Of a stretch of DNA of 64,000 bases, positions 22,015 to 33,479 are shown one piece after another; within the stretch, counting starts at the first letter, position 1; the number at the start of each line of letters is the position of its first letter. Below the pieces are notes generated by a model, which saw only the letters and a list, made by a program, of their open reading frames with translations, searched no databases and had not been told where the DNA came from. The position numbers were made by a program, and so were the translations under genes. The stretch is from Euphorbia lathyris (Eukaryota > Streptophyta > Magnoliopsida > Malpighiales > Euphorbiaceae): positions 79,067,501 to 79,131,500 of the forward strand of contig NC_088916.1 of NCBI RefSeq assembly GCF_963576675.1, written 5' to 3'.

Positions 22015-22952
22015 TAAAAAATGTATACCAATGATTATTATCTAAAAAGGAAAAAATGTATACCATGATTACATTTTTCTTTTGGTAAATTACACCAATG
22101 GCCATTGAACTTTACATATTTTAACATTAATAGTCACTGAACTACAATTCTTAACGGTATGACCATTGGAGTTTACACTTTTTTAACACTGATGACTACT
22201 TAACGTCTCAAAATGACCGTTGAGGTCTTAAAATAAAATATTCGAAGAGTTAATGATATTCTAAGAAACTTTAATTCTTGAAATTTTTCGTTTTGAGGTT
22301 AATTAGGTGTTGTTTGGTTAGGAGAAAGAGTGAATTTTTAGTGAGAGAAAGATCCAAAAAAATATGATTTTGGAAAATAAAAAATTTGGTTTATGGTAAA
22401 TGTCGTTTTGAACAACTTTAATTTTGAATATTTTCATTTTGAGATCGTTAACGGTCATTTTGAGGAGTTAGTTAGGGGGTGTTTGGTTGCTCATTTTCGT
22501 GCTCCTGTATCCTTTTCACTTCGAAATTGAGAGTTTTAGGTGTTTGGTTAGTGACCTTCCTGTTTGCCTTTTACACCTGAAAATCAGCATTAGTAACCTT
22601 CTGTTTGCTTTTTACAACTGAAAAGCAGCCTTTTACAAAAGCAGAAAATCTCTGCTTTTTGGAAAAACAGCTTTTCCAACAGCAAACAGCAAATAGCAAA
22701 TCGTAACAGCAAACAGCAACAGTAAACAGTAAACAGTAGGTAAAACAAACGGACCCTTAAAGTTGAGTGACTACCGGTATTAAAAAGTGTAAATCTAATG
22801 ACCATACTGTTAAAAATTGAAATTCGATAGCCACAATATTAAAAATAGGTAAAGTTCAGTGGCCATGAGTGTAATTTACCCCTAAAAAATGTATACCATG
22901 ATTATTATAAAAAAAAAGGAAAAAATGTATACTATGATTACATTTTTCTTTT
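22015..22952. mobile_element. Foldback element between 70-bp direct repeats
   Basis: Termini GGTAAATTACAC (22084) and GTGTAATTTACC (ends 22880) are inverse, with further inverse similarity for about 100 bp inwards (ATGGCCATTGAACTTTAC and GTAAAGTTCAGTGGCCAT). The element is flanked not by a short duplication but by two copies of a segment of about 70 bp (22015-22083 and 22883-22952). A smaller GTTTGGTT-type MITE is nested at about 22487-22757. Confidence 0.7.
22487..22757. mobile_element. PIF/Harbinger-like MITE (GGGTGTTTGG family)
   Basis: Starts GGGGTGTTTGGTTGC after TTA and ends AAACAAACGGACCC before TTA, so a TTA duplication is plausible. The interior is rich in AGCAAACAGCAACAG words. Relatives lie at 32175-32360, 32399-32583 and 32852-33045. 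Confidence 0.6.
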
Positions 22953-23213
22953 CAAACGTATACTTTTACTTGAAAAACATGTATAGTATTCAACGGCTAA
23001 TTTCATAAAAATATACAGCATAATTTGTAATATAAAATAAAATAATGGAATTCATGATTAAAGTGAAAGTTTTATTAATGATGTATAAAATTAGTTTAAC
23101 ATTAACTTAAATTATTATTTAGGATATTAAGAGTAAAATCATTCTTAATTAATAACTATAAAAATATATACATTTTTGTACTTTTTTTTTTATATATAAA
23201 ACATAACTTATTA

Positions 23214-23783
23214 TTAACTTAAATCAGAAGATAGAACATCAAGTATAAACGATGGTGGACAAGCCCGCTCACCACGAATAGAACTAGAAGTAACAGCCTT
23301 AGCAAGACTATGGGATGCTAAATTCGCTGATCGTTTCACAAAAGAGATAGAACAAGTGTTCAAATCTCGTAATAAATCACTACACTCACAAATAACATCA
23401 GACAAATATGATAATCGAATGTTTTGATGTTGAATATCCCGAACCACCGCCAAACAATCAGATTGAAATTCGACATGTCCTAGATTAAAATCCTTGACCC
23501 ATGATAACGCTTCGCGGATCGCCATAGCCTCTGCCAAGGGAGGATTAACTGTATCTGCAAGATAGCCCATACGAGCCGCAAAACATCGCCCTTGGTGATC
23601 TCGTAGAAGAAAACCATATGAACAGAAATTGTTTTGGCTATCAATGCCTGCATCAACATTGCATATGAAGCTGCCGACGCTGGGCTTTTTCCACTTACTC
23701 TGGGCTTTTTGTACTTTATTTCTATAAAACATGTGACTATATTTAGATCTATTTATGGGTCGGGTTAAATTGGGTTCAGGCAT
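23214..23783 (-). CDS. Solitary RNase H-like domain ORF, probably LINE-derived
   Basis: 189 aa, uninterrupted, ATG at 23783. Residues about 37-170 match the plant RNase H-like (RVT_3) pattern: D44 in CNVDAG, a GFLLRD strand, E85 in PPLAEAMAIREAL, D109 in FQSDC, and a C-terminal ANLASHSLAK motif in which His replaces the usual last Asp. It has no reverse transcriptase upstream and no clear poly(A) tail or target duplication. It could be the surviving 3' end of a LINE of a different family from the one at 5226, or one of the many stand-alone plant RNase H-like genes. A promoter was not identified, so expression is unproven. Confidence 0.6.
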   Translation of the reverse strand: MPEPNLTRPINRSKYSHMFYRNKVQKAQSKWKKPSVGSFICNVDAGIDSQNNFCSYGFLLRDHQGRCFAARMGYLADTVNPPLAEAMAIREALSWVKDFNLGHVEFQSDCLAVVRDIQHQNIRLSYLSDVICECSDLLRDLNTCSISFVKRSANLASHSLAKAVTSSSIRGERACPPSFILDVLSSDLS

Positions 23784-24209
23784 GGTCCAATAGACTTTTG
23801 CTTAAAAATACTCAATCCAAATCCTACCCGGCCCGTTATTAGTTTCGACGTGCTTAGACCGAACTGATTTCAAGTTTAAAAATAAAATCTCATATACAAT
23901 TCGAATAAACTCATCTAAAAATATATATTTAATAATTAGATTCAAATTTATAGTTAAATTAAGTATCTAATATGTAAATTTAATAATTAATATTAATATG
24001 GTAATTCTTTGGTAAATCCAATCCGTTCATGGAATAGATAGATTTTGGTGGCCGATCCTGTCAGATATTAATATGAAGTGGATCATTTTTTAATTCAATC
24101 GGTTCTATGATATAGTATCTGAACCTTTTTTTTATCAAGTGGTCAATGGTTCGATTCTTGACAACTCCATTTGTTGATTAAATTGCAGAACGTGGTGATA
24201 TGAGCATGT

Positions 24210-25778
24210 GTTGTGCATAGACCTGTTTAAGAGCCCGTAACGACCCGGTCCAGAGTGGGTGGCGCCGGGGTAAGAAGGCCTGAGCAAGGAGCGGCCCTAA
24301 GGGATGGCGATGGGGGCAGGAATGAACTGAATCCCACATTGGAAATGGAGAGGGAGTGATTGGGGCTTATTAGTAAGATGAGAATTCAATACATGCAGAC
24401 GCGTTTTAAAGTCGTGAGGCCCAATGTGTTGGAATTGGGCCAGAGCGGACAATATCTACATGATATTGGATCAGGGTGTTACAATTGGTATCGGAGCCGA
24501 CTCTCCTCATACGATGTGTGGTTCGGGGACGAACCAGGCGGAAGCTGGTGGGCCTGTAACGACCCGGTCCAGAGTGGGTGGCGCCGGGGTAAGAAGGCCT
24601 GAGCAAGGAGCGGCCCTAAGGGATGGCGATGGGGGCAGGAATGAACTGAATCCCACATTGGAAATGGAGAGGGAGTGATTGGGGATTATTAGTAAGATGA
24701 GAATCCAATACATGCAGACGCGTTTTAAAGCCGTAAGGCCCAATGTGTTGGAATTGGGCCAGAGCGGACAATATCTACATGGTATTGGATCAGGGTGTTA
24801 CAATACCGCTGACCCGTCCAATCCATCCTTTATGGGTTGGGCTTGGACATGTATAGTTTAGGGTTTTCTACATGAATATCATAACTAACTATAAAATTAC
24901 AACTAAATCAGATTATCAAACTTAATTTTGAATATGTCATTATTTTTTTTATATATAACAAATAAACTATGCTTTTACACAATAATTTAAAAAATTTAAA
25001 TTCCAATTTATAAATTTTAAACCCTAAACAATATATTCTAGACTCCTAATTTATAAATTTTAGTTCTTAAAATAGATTAAAAAATAGTGATTTTATTAGT
25101 TTGATATAATTTAAAATTATGATTTGATATAGTTGTAAATAGTTTTTAAAAGGTGAAATTCTGTGTAATTTTTCCTATAGTTTATGTTTGGTCCGGTCCG
25201 GTCCAGATCCGTTCAAACCCGCAAATTAAATGGAATGGGCTTGGGATTTGCCTCAAAATCTCGAGTCCGGCCCAACCCGGGCTGTCTTTATATTATATAT
25301 TATTATTATTTTTGTTGAAAAAATATATTAGTTTAATTTTTAATATATTAATTTTTTTTAATTCAATGCATATTCTTTTGAAATAGAAATAGAATTCATA
25401 TATAATGTTAGTATGCTAAATGTATGTATTAAATTATGATTAAAAAGTGTATGTTTATAAATCTGATACATATTTAATTTTTTTTGCAAAATGATACATA
25501 TTTAATTAATTTTTTTATTTACTCCGTATTTTCTATTGTATTTCTAAAACTAATTGTAATTGAATTTTTTAATTTTTTAATATTAAATATATTAATTGGC
25601 GGGCTAGACCGGGCTGAGCTTGCAAATTAGTTCCATTAGTTTGGCTCAGCCCGCCCCGAATCCGATGCGAATATACTATGGGCTGGATTGAGCTTGGACA
25701 AATTAATTACATGTCAAGCCCGGTTAGGTTCGATCTGAGCCCGGTCTCAACTAACCCATGAACAGATCTAATTGTGCA
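24210..25778. mobile_element. hAT-like element hosting a TRIM
   Basis: Element 24218-25770 starts TAGACCTGTTTAAGAGCC and ends CCCATGAACAGATCTA, inverse termini with mismatches. The flanks GTTGTGCA (24210-24217) and ATTGTGCA (25771-25778) agree in 7 of 8 bases, as for hAT transposition. The interior is AT-rich with GGCCCGGCCC-type words near both ends (about 25190-25285, 25600-25745). It encodes no transposase and is interrupted near its left end by the TRIM at 24236-24802. Confidence 0.7.
24236..24802 (+). mobile_element. TRIM retrotransposon: two 248-bp LTRs, 71-bp interior
   Basis: LTR copies at 24236-24483 and 24555-24802 are nearly identical and each ends GGGTGTTACA; the right one starts TGTAACGACCCGG, giving TGTAAC/GTTACA ends. 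Directly after the left LTR is TGGTATCGGAGC (24486-24497), one mismatch from the initiator-Met tRNA primer-binding site used by many plant LTR elements. The interior encodes nothing. No 5-bp target duplication is visible here. Other copies: 50435-50995 (inverted orientation, complete), 53850-54095 (solo LTR) and 49955-50179 (degraded LTR). Confidence 0.88.
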
Positions 25779-26500
25779 CGCTCAAACCCAGTAGATATTC
25801 ACGTGTGTCAAATATTAATCTTATCAATTTAAATTTTTAATTCAATCAGTTTCATTCGACATGAGACTGAACAAATCGGGCAGATACCTGTGCCCTAAAC
25901 ATGTGAACATGTCTAGCTGGGTAGAGTAATCACAATTAGATTTTGAAAGAATATTAGTAACCATAAAATTATTAAGAAAAGAATGAGAAAATCAAAAGCA
26001 TGATGGATGTTTGGTTAAATAATATAATTAGTTTCCCTTATTATTATGATTATTAGGTAGATTAAGGTCACTAAGCAAGAATTAAAGTGAAATGACGTGA
26101 TTGCACTTGGAGGCAGTGAGCAAGCATGAGGGTTGTTTAAATAAACGGACAAAAGGGTACAAATAATGTTATGTTGTTCGGTTGTTAAATAACATCAAGT
26201 AAAGAGACAAATGGGCTTTGGAACACTGGGCCTGGGCTTCGGAGACCTGCCAAGGAAAGTGAATTTGATCAATCGATTTAAGGCCGGATCGTTAATCACG
26301 CTCAAATTAGTCGTCATGATTCATCCACCAGACTTAGTTTCCTTTCTCCATTGTGATCAAGGATACTGAAGTACGATCCTAATTTAGGTCATGCTCGTTC
26401 ATTCTTTTGTGCGTGCGTCCTTGTAAAATGTATATTCGCTTCGTTTGCAACGATGTGGGATTGTGGTCCTATCAAAATCAGTAACTGCAACTGTTCAAAA
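25779..26500. other. Intergenic DNA
   Basis: Unique-looking sequence without coding signal. Confidence 0.35.
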
Positions 26501-26509
26501 ACAAGATCG

Positions 26510-27010
26510 CTTGGACCATCTAGACGTTTGATATCGAGAATTCGCTCCGATTGTCTTTGATTATTTCCTCTAGACGTTTTTTTTACTCCTAAGTGATTTC
26601 TAGCTGCCTGGATGCCGCCTAGACTGTCTAGGCGCCACTTGAGTGATGATGAGAAAAAACAGTTTTTATTGTGAATTATTTTTTGCTTTATTATAATTCA
26701 TTTTTTAGTTGTTTCAACGACGTTGTTGTTGAAATGTTGATGTTTGCACATTTTTAAAGATATATGTTACAAATATATGTGTTTTCTATATTAAACAATT
26801 TTATATTATTATTTTTAGATAATATAATACATATTTTAATTGAATTTATATAAAAATTTATTGATTAACAAATAAAAAATACAAAATTTAAATCCGATTA
26901 ATCCCGACTAACTTTCGATTAATCCCGACAAATCTCCGATTAATCCCGACTAATATCTGATTAATCCTTGAGGGCCCTGTCCGCCCGACTAGCGCCTAAA
27001 GTTTTTTTTA
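26510..27010 (+). repeat. Dispersed repeat (CCGCCTAGACTGTCTAGGCG family), copy A
   Basis: About 500 bp with CTAGACGTTT and GCCGCCTAGAC blocks, an AT-rich centre, and a run of four ATTAATCCCGAC-like words at 26890-26965. The same order of blocks recurs inverted at 33480-33950. The AT-rich centres also match (AACATTTCAATTC and TAATAAAG words inverted). Termini were not resolved. Confidence 0.6.
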
Positions 27011-27109
27011 CGACCTTAATAACTGGAATTTCTTATTCCAATCGGACAGTCACGATTCATCCACTAAACAGAAGTGAAGAAGTTCAACAAACCATTAACC
27101 AGGGATGGA

Positions 27110-27265
27110 TTCAAGGGGGGCTAGAGGGTTTGAGCATCCATTAGTCGTCATAAAACGTTGAAATTCTATGGAAATTTTGTGAGGGATTATAATTTTCATA
27201 AATTACAACAAACCATCACAAGCATCATTTATCAATGAATCCTGAATCCATCATTACCAGTAACT
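27110..27265. repeat. Single copy of the repeat found in the DUF547 intron
   Basis: GGATTCAAGGGGGGCTAGAG through ATCAATGAATCCTGAATCC parallels the units at 19138-19310 and 19366-19545 in motif order (GGATTCAG, GCATCCAYTGGT, AAAACGCC, ATTACGACA, GTGAATCCTGA). Confidence 0.55.
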
Positions 27266-29215
27266 GCAATTTCTTCTTAACATCAAGATCAGAGAAATGT
27301 ACTATCAAAGCACATCTATAGCGAGAATGTGTATTATGAGAGTTGAGTAAAGCTTCTAATCTTGTTATTCAAGAACCATGTCTATTGCTTGCTAATCAGT
27401 TTCAATTGATTGAAATGGAATTGTGAGAGAATACACGTTATTCTAATAATGTGAATAGACCGAGCAAAACTAAGTATGAAATTAAAGAACCAATAGTAGA
27501 ATCGGCTTAGTGAAGGGAGATAGTGTTTTTTTCTCTGATATGTTTTGACTTCCATACTATTTATTTCATATGCTAACTGTTGTTGTGAATTTGATGGATC
27601 ATTTATACTAACTAAGATTAAAGTTAATGAAAACCTCAAAGATAATATTTCTGGACATATAGGTACGTAGTGTATTAGAATAATATAATATAAGATAAGA
27701 TAAGAATGGGCCAGGCCCGACCGACATGGGTTACAAGCTTGATACCAAGTTCGGTGGTGTATACTAAATTTGCGATTCAAACTAATAAAGTTAGTGAGAT
27801 TCTTGTTATTAGGACTGGGCACAGATCCTAAAGATACTAAATTGGTCCGAAAAAATGAGGAAAAAAAATTCAAGATTAGAATTAATTTGTGACTATTTTG
27901 ACCAAATTCTATGAGTTTGTTAAAAAAATGTCAATTGTTTAGTCCAATTTTATATTCTTTTCCTCGGATATTCGATATATTATAGTATTTTTAAGATTCG
28001 CTCCCAACTTTACTTGTTATTTGCTAAAGTGGGATTGCTGACTTTCCTTATTTAGTTAGGAAATTTCAAATGCCGATGTGGGATTACTCACATTCTTTAT
28101 TCGAAAAAGCAAAACTTATTCTTCGTTATAAGTTGTTACTTTTTTCCCTTCTTCATTTATTTCCATTTCTTTCTCAATTGAAGCTAATAAGCTGCATATA
28201 ATTGTTGTTCCCTTTCAATATGGGATTGTAGAATATAAATAAAGATGGAATATTCTATTTGTTTTTTTTTTGAAATGAATTGGTTTGGGAAATTTGTGCA
28301 GGGGCGAAAGCCCTGGTAAGAATGACTAAAAATTAATTAATGGGATTAAGAATGACTAAAAATTAATTTTAATTAGGTATTCTTATAGTCGGTCCCCTCA
28401 CTTTTAAATATTAATGTGTAAATTTTATGCATGCAAGCTGTTTGTTTCAGATGTTCCTGTTTGTTGTTTGCTGTTGTTGTTAGATGTTTGTTGTTGCTGT
28501 TAGGCAGTAGATAATAGTTGTTTTTTCTAAAAAAAACAGATGTTTCGATGAGCTACTGCTACTGAAGGGGTGTATCTTCGATGAGCTGGTGTTGTAGGTT
28601 AGTTTCTGTGTATATAAATTCTTGACCTTAACAAGCAAGGAATATTCTCATTGACTTGCCAATTTATGAAGGACAGTTAAATTAATCTCGATCTTGTGAT
28701 AATTTGAAACTTCAAAGTATATAATGCATGTAAATTAGTCTTCTTATGAGAATTGGTTGGACAAAAGTTCCAATTCTTAATTCCAATTATGCTTTAGTGT
28801 TTAGATGTGCATGTGGATATTCTGTCTAAATGCTTGTAAGTGAATCTTCTAATCTTTTCTTTCAGGATTATAGAACCATCACTTTGACATAAACCCCTTT
28901 CTCTCCCAAGATTCTTTTATCAAGTGCTAGTGATATTGACTCATATATTTGTCCAATCTTTCTTAACTAGTAAATTCAACTGTTGCTTTTTTTTTGTAAG
29001 TATTTTTTTTCCAGTATTATCAAACAATTGGTGTTCAAAGTGCCTGTAATATTGTTGCACTTTCATCTTTAAAAGAAGTACTCTCAAACATCTCATTAAT
29101 GTTGATGGACTGTACCTAATCTGAATTGTACATTTTCTTTTCTTCATTTTTTTCTTGTAAGGTCATTCACATTTAAGGGATATCTTTTATTGAATGAGTT
29201 TGTTTGACAAGGATA
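27266..29215. other. Intergenic DNA, no supported gene
   Basis: A minus-strand open frame at 27382-27873 has no recognisable domain and an AT-driven composition; I do not call it. GTTTGTTGTTTGCTGTTG near 28460-28500 resembles the interior of the 22487 MITE family. Confidence 0.35.
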
Positions 29216-29541
29216 TAGTAGCACTCTCAGGGGGGCAATGTCGTCCCTATGAACGGGGACAACAATCATCTCAAGGAACAAGGATAAAATTTCGTCCCAA
29301 GGAATGGAGATGAAAGTCGTCCCTAGGAAATGGGGATGACAGTCGTCCTAAGGAACATGGTTGAAACAGTCGTCCCTTTAAATGAGGACGGCATCATTTT
29401 TTTTTGTCACCTATAGAATCAAGGACGGAGGAAACAATGATAAAATATGGGGACAAAAATTGTCCCCTAAAGTATAGGGGACAAATTTTTATGGTTTTGA
29501 GGACGATTTTCGTCGTCCCCAAAAGTGTTTTTTTTTGTAGT
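29216..29541. mobile_element. CACTA-type subterminal region
   Basis: The right end reads, inverted, CTACAAAAAAAAACACTTTTGG, close to the CACTACAAAAAA terminus of CACTA elements (here preceded by CAA, so slightly altered). Inside are at least eight copies, in both orientations, of GTCCCC/GGGGAC or GTCGTCC words (29240-29525), like the subterminal transposase-binding repeats of these elements. No transposase ORF. The left boundary is approximate. Confidence 0.65.
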
Positions 29542-29587
29542 TGCTCCTAGTTATCAATGTTAGGGATATTTTGTATTTTATCATTTT

Positions 29588-30120
29588 TCAAATAATACTT
29601 CTCCTCAACAACATAGATATGCATTCATTAACATCATTAAGGCTAGAGCTTATCCGCTTAGCCTTTACCGCTCCCACAAACCTCACGATGAACAGGTCTC
29701 TAAGAAGGTCAAATGAGTCTAGCCCCTTATACCATTCATAGGGTACTCCTACTAGGGTTGTCAAAAAGAGCTTGCACATGACCTAGTCCTTCTTAAAGTA
29801 TAAATTTATCATCCTCATAAAGGTGACACGGTGTTTGTTGGGGTCTTTGATGCTTGTGTATGTGGGTAGCATAAGGGTTTTCTAGTTCTTCAAGAAGTTA
29901 AACTCTAAGATTCGCTGAACCAAAGAGGTATTGCTGGAAATGACCTTCCCCTATGTTGACTCCACCTAGGGTCTTATTGTCTATGAATCTTTGGAACTTT
30001 GTTTCCCAAGTGTCGCTTTGCTCAGTCATCATTTTCTCCGAAACTCAGGGTGCTCGGTGAGCGCTTGTAGTAAGTAGTGCATCCATCTAAGGGTTAGGCT
30101 CCTGTGGGGGAGTCTATCGC
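29588..30120 (-). pseudogene. Gypsy gag relic
   Basis: The minus-strand frame 29779-29588 carries MCKLFLTTLVGVPYEWY and SFDLLRDLFIVRF, the core of the Ty3/Gypsy gag family. Upstream in the same orientation DPNKHRVTFM and SLVQRILEFNF are recognisable but separated by stop codons. Further upstream to about 30450 the orientation is the same but similarity is weak. It differs clearly from the gag at 9923-11804. Confidence 0.65.
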
Positions 30121-30661
30121 TTCCTTAAGTCGATCGATTAGACTCAACTGACTGTCTCTCCTGTTCGGGTACGCCGTTGGCTTAGAGGAATTCCCACTAT
30201 TTACGGTTATCTTTTGGATTACTTTTTTAGCCTCAATCATCTGTAGTTGGCTCTTGGCATATTGGGCTTGTGTGCCCTGGAAACTCTAGAGAGTCTCTAT
30301 CAATTTTGCAGCTAGGGGTCTGTGGTTTTATCCTTCAAGTCTGTCTATATGAAAACATTATTTTCTAGGATCTTGTTGAGAGAAGAGTTCTCTTTTTCTT
30401 TATCTTTTGATTACCTGTTGGTTCCAAAAATCTCATTCGTGGGGGTAATTTTGGGAGGGAGGAATCCTGTCATTTTCACTTTTCTTTAATCATAAAGAAG
30501 AACAAGTGGTGTTTTCTGTCCATGCTCACCACGTCAAATGATGAACATATTAAGATTATACTGCTTTAGTCCTTCCAAAATGTTCTGACATGCGCCAAGA
30601 GCAATCCCCTAAATACACTCTAGTGATCAATGTAGAGAGAGAAAGTTTGTCAGTATATATA

Positions 30662-30686
30662 TAAAGCGAGAGAGAGAGAGAGAGAA
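30662..30686. repeat. (GA)n microsatellite
   Basis: About 12 uninterrupted GA units. A (TA)n tract follows at about 30821-30850. Confidence 0.9.
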
Positions 30687-30759
30687 GTTGACCTCATGCT
30701 TATGGTGGTATTTACACATGATAGATGGATAATGGGATGTTCTCATGGCTGACCTTGGG

Positions 30760-30815
30760 CTCAGGCCAGGAGTGCGCAAGCCTAAGGCCCAAGGCTAGAA
30801 GGGGTCCAAATTTTT

Positions 30816-30853
<38 letters not shown>

Positions 30854-31830
30854 TAAGCTTCAGAGAGTCCAACTAATTGGTATTTTAGATTTAAAAATAT
30901 CCAATTGATTTTTTGAATATAAGTTAGGGTTAATTTAAAAAAAATTGTGAAACATCCTTTCGATTTTTTATAAACAAAGGTATTTAGTGAACCTAGTAAT
31001 ACGTATCATACAATTATTAATGCAATAGTTTTTTTACCAATCATTTATTAAAATATATTTTAAATTTTTGTATGTACAACTTTTTTATTAAAAAAGCCCT
31101 TATCAATTATTTCGTGTAGGGTCTGTAAATTGTCATGAGCCGCTCTGGATGTTCTTAATCCCCTCTAGATCCAAATCGTTTGGTTATGAACGGATTTAGA
31201 CTTCTTCAATGTCTTGATGAGTTTAGGCCACTTATAGCTTGAAAGCGGAGAAAATTACATGAAACACCAATTATAAATTTAATTTTACAGTTAATATAAG
31301 TGATTGTTTATATATTATCAATTAATTAATTTTTTTAATAGTTATATCAAAAACCTATTTTATTTTTTATTTTTTTCAAATTTTCCGGTTAATAGTTAAA
31401 GTAATTATTATTTTTTAAAACTATAATTCTTAAATTCATGTTTCTCACTTTCTTTTTTTTTTTTCTCTTAAATTGATATAATGAGAATTGCATTATCTTT
31501 TTATTACTTACGTCTGCAATCATGGCCGGTTTAACCATAAAGCCATTTAGTGGCTTTAGGTTCCCGTATTTTTTAAGATCGCAAAATTTATAATTATAAT
31601 ACATTTTTAATCCATAAAAAGTTCAACATATAAATAACTCAAAATAATAATTAACTTACTATAATACGTACGGGTAAAGGTATCCGAAAATTAAATGGGA
31701 CGAGTATGGAATGTAAAAAGTATACTCGTTAGGGTAATGAAACAGATACGTGTAATTAAAAAAATAAATGGATAAGAGTTTGAGATTAACACTATCCACG
31801 GATACCTTATCCGTTGCCATCCCTATAGCA
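30760..31830. other. Intergenic DNA with hAT-like end fragments
   Basis: GGGCTCAGGCCAGG at 30770 and a segment ending CCGTTGCCATCCCTA at about 31827 (the inverse of a common plant hAT terminus, TAGGGATGGCAACGG) suggest decayed elements. Partner ends were not found. No gene. Confidence 0.35.
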
Positions 31831-32174
31831 TCCGACCCGTTCTTCTGTTGGGCCTAATGAGGACTCATTTGTCACATCACAAATTAAAAAAAAGAAATAT
31901 AATACAATTATTTTAATTATCTAATTAATATTATATTATTCTTTATAAAAGAATCTTAAGCCACATGTATTAAGAAACATTGAGGGTATTTTAATCTAAT
32001 CATAGAAAGAAAAGGGACCATATGTCTTAGAAGAATACAAAGTATACACTCGTGTGCATGAGGAATCTATCTTATCTAGCTTTAATTGAATGGATATTAA
32101 TAAATGCAACTCCAAACAAACACATCTCACATTGCTTTAATTTGATGGACTTCATTATTCATGTAATAAAAGGA

Positions 32175-32360
32175 TAATGAGAGAGTTTTAAGTGTTTGGT
32201 TAGTGACATCTTATTTGCTTTTTATATTTGAAAAATCGCATTTTATAAAAGTAGATAATCCTGCTTTTTGGAAAAGTAACTTTTTTTCAACATCAAACAG
32301 TAAATCGCAACAGTAAACAACAAACAACAATAACAAACAGTAGGTAAAACAAAAGAGTCC
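32175..32360. repeat. GTTTGGTT-family MITE copy
   Basis: TTTAAGTGTTTGGTTAGTGAC on the left and AAACAGTAGGTAAAACAAAA on the right match the 22487-22757 element. The target duplication was not resolved. Confidence 0.5.
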
Positions 32361-32369
32361 CAAAATATA

Positions 32370-33125
32370 TCTATGGTTTTTGGAGAAGTATCGATTTAGG
32401 GTTCGTTTGGTTACTTGCTGGTTGCCTTTGGAAAATGCTGCTTTTCCAAAAAACAGAGATTTTAAAAGCTATTTTTCAGCTGTAAAACGCAAACAGGAAA
32501 TGTCTAACCAAACATCTAAAACGCTGCATTTTAAAGTGAAGGCATACATGAGGTGAAAAGTAGGTAAACAAACACCTCCCCCCTTAGGCTCCACATACAA
32601 AATAGTACCAATGTAAGCTTAACATTTAAAAACGAGTATTAATTTAGGTCTTGATAATGGAACATGACACGTCATTCATATTACTCCGTTAAGTTGTATG
32701 ATTTTTGGAGAAGTATCACTTTAGGTTCCACGTACAAAATAACACTAATGTAAGCTTAATGTTTAAAAACGGTACGTGGAGAGAGAAATCAGAACTTAAC
32801 GGAGTTATATGAATGACGTGTCATGTTCCGTTATCAATATCTAAATTAAAAGGTCCGTTTGTTTTACCTACTGTTTGCTGTTGGAAAAAACTGTTTTTCC
32901 AAAAAGCATAGATTCTCTGCTTTTGTGAAATGCTACTTTGCAGGGGTAAAAGGAAAACAAGAGATGAGTAACCAAACACCTAAAACTCTCACTTATGAAA
33001 TGAAAAGGCAAACATGTGTATGAAAAGGAGCTACCAAACACCCTCGTACTTGTTTTTAAACGTTAAGTTTAATTGATGCTATTTTATATGTAAAACCTAA
33101 ATTGATACTACCCAAAACCATAGGT
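32370..33125. mobile_element. Foldback element with two nested MITEs
   Basis: Outer arms: TATGGTTTTTGGAGAAGTAT then CACATACAAAATA on the left; inverted on the right, TATGGTTTTGGGTAGTATCA then ACATATAAAATAG. The left arm has a second tandem-like copy at about 32702-32780, and a central inverted segment carries ATGACACGTCATTC and its inverse (GAATGACGTGTCAT). The two arms are interrupted by short Harbinger-like MITEs at 32399-32583 and about 32852-33045. Confidence 0.65.
32396..32586. mobile_element. 185-bp PIF/Harbinger-like MITE, TTA target duplication
   Basis: Element 32399-32583 starts GGGTTCGTTTGGTTAC and ends AAACACCTCCCCCC, with TTA on both sides (32396-32398 and 32584-32586). It splits the left arm of the surrounding foldback element: the arm resumes without loss after the second TTA. 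Confidence 0.7.
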
Positions 33126-33479
33126 CTATTTTAATACCGTATCGCCTGTAATAAATTATAAAAAGCTATAAATTATAAAAAAAAATTACAGTCAACGGTG
33201 AGTCACACTTCGTTATATAAAGCCATAGAAGAAGAAGAAGAAGCCATGTCCTTGAGCTTTCATGTGACATCTCCATCCATCCACCGCCTTCCATAGCCAA
33301 AGCCAAAGCCAGTTTGTTTGACAGCAACAAAACAATAGCCTTTATCTCACTAAATACCATAATATCAGTCAACTTAACCTTCTGTTCTATCCTTTTTATT
33401 GGGTAATGCCCATGTCCTTTCTACTCACTAGTCGCGGAACCAGAGTCAAATATTCCAACGATTAGTGGATGAAAATATA

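Noticed and set aside
24360..24861. ORFs in the 24-kb GC-rich segment
   Set aside because: They fall in the TRIM LTRs and repeat between the two LTR copies; no coding signal.
27382..27873. 163-aa minus-strand ORF
   Set aside because: Composition follows AT-rich DNA, no domain, and no splice or promoter context.
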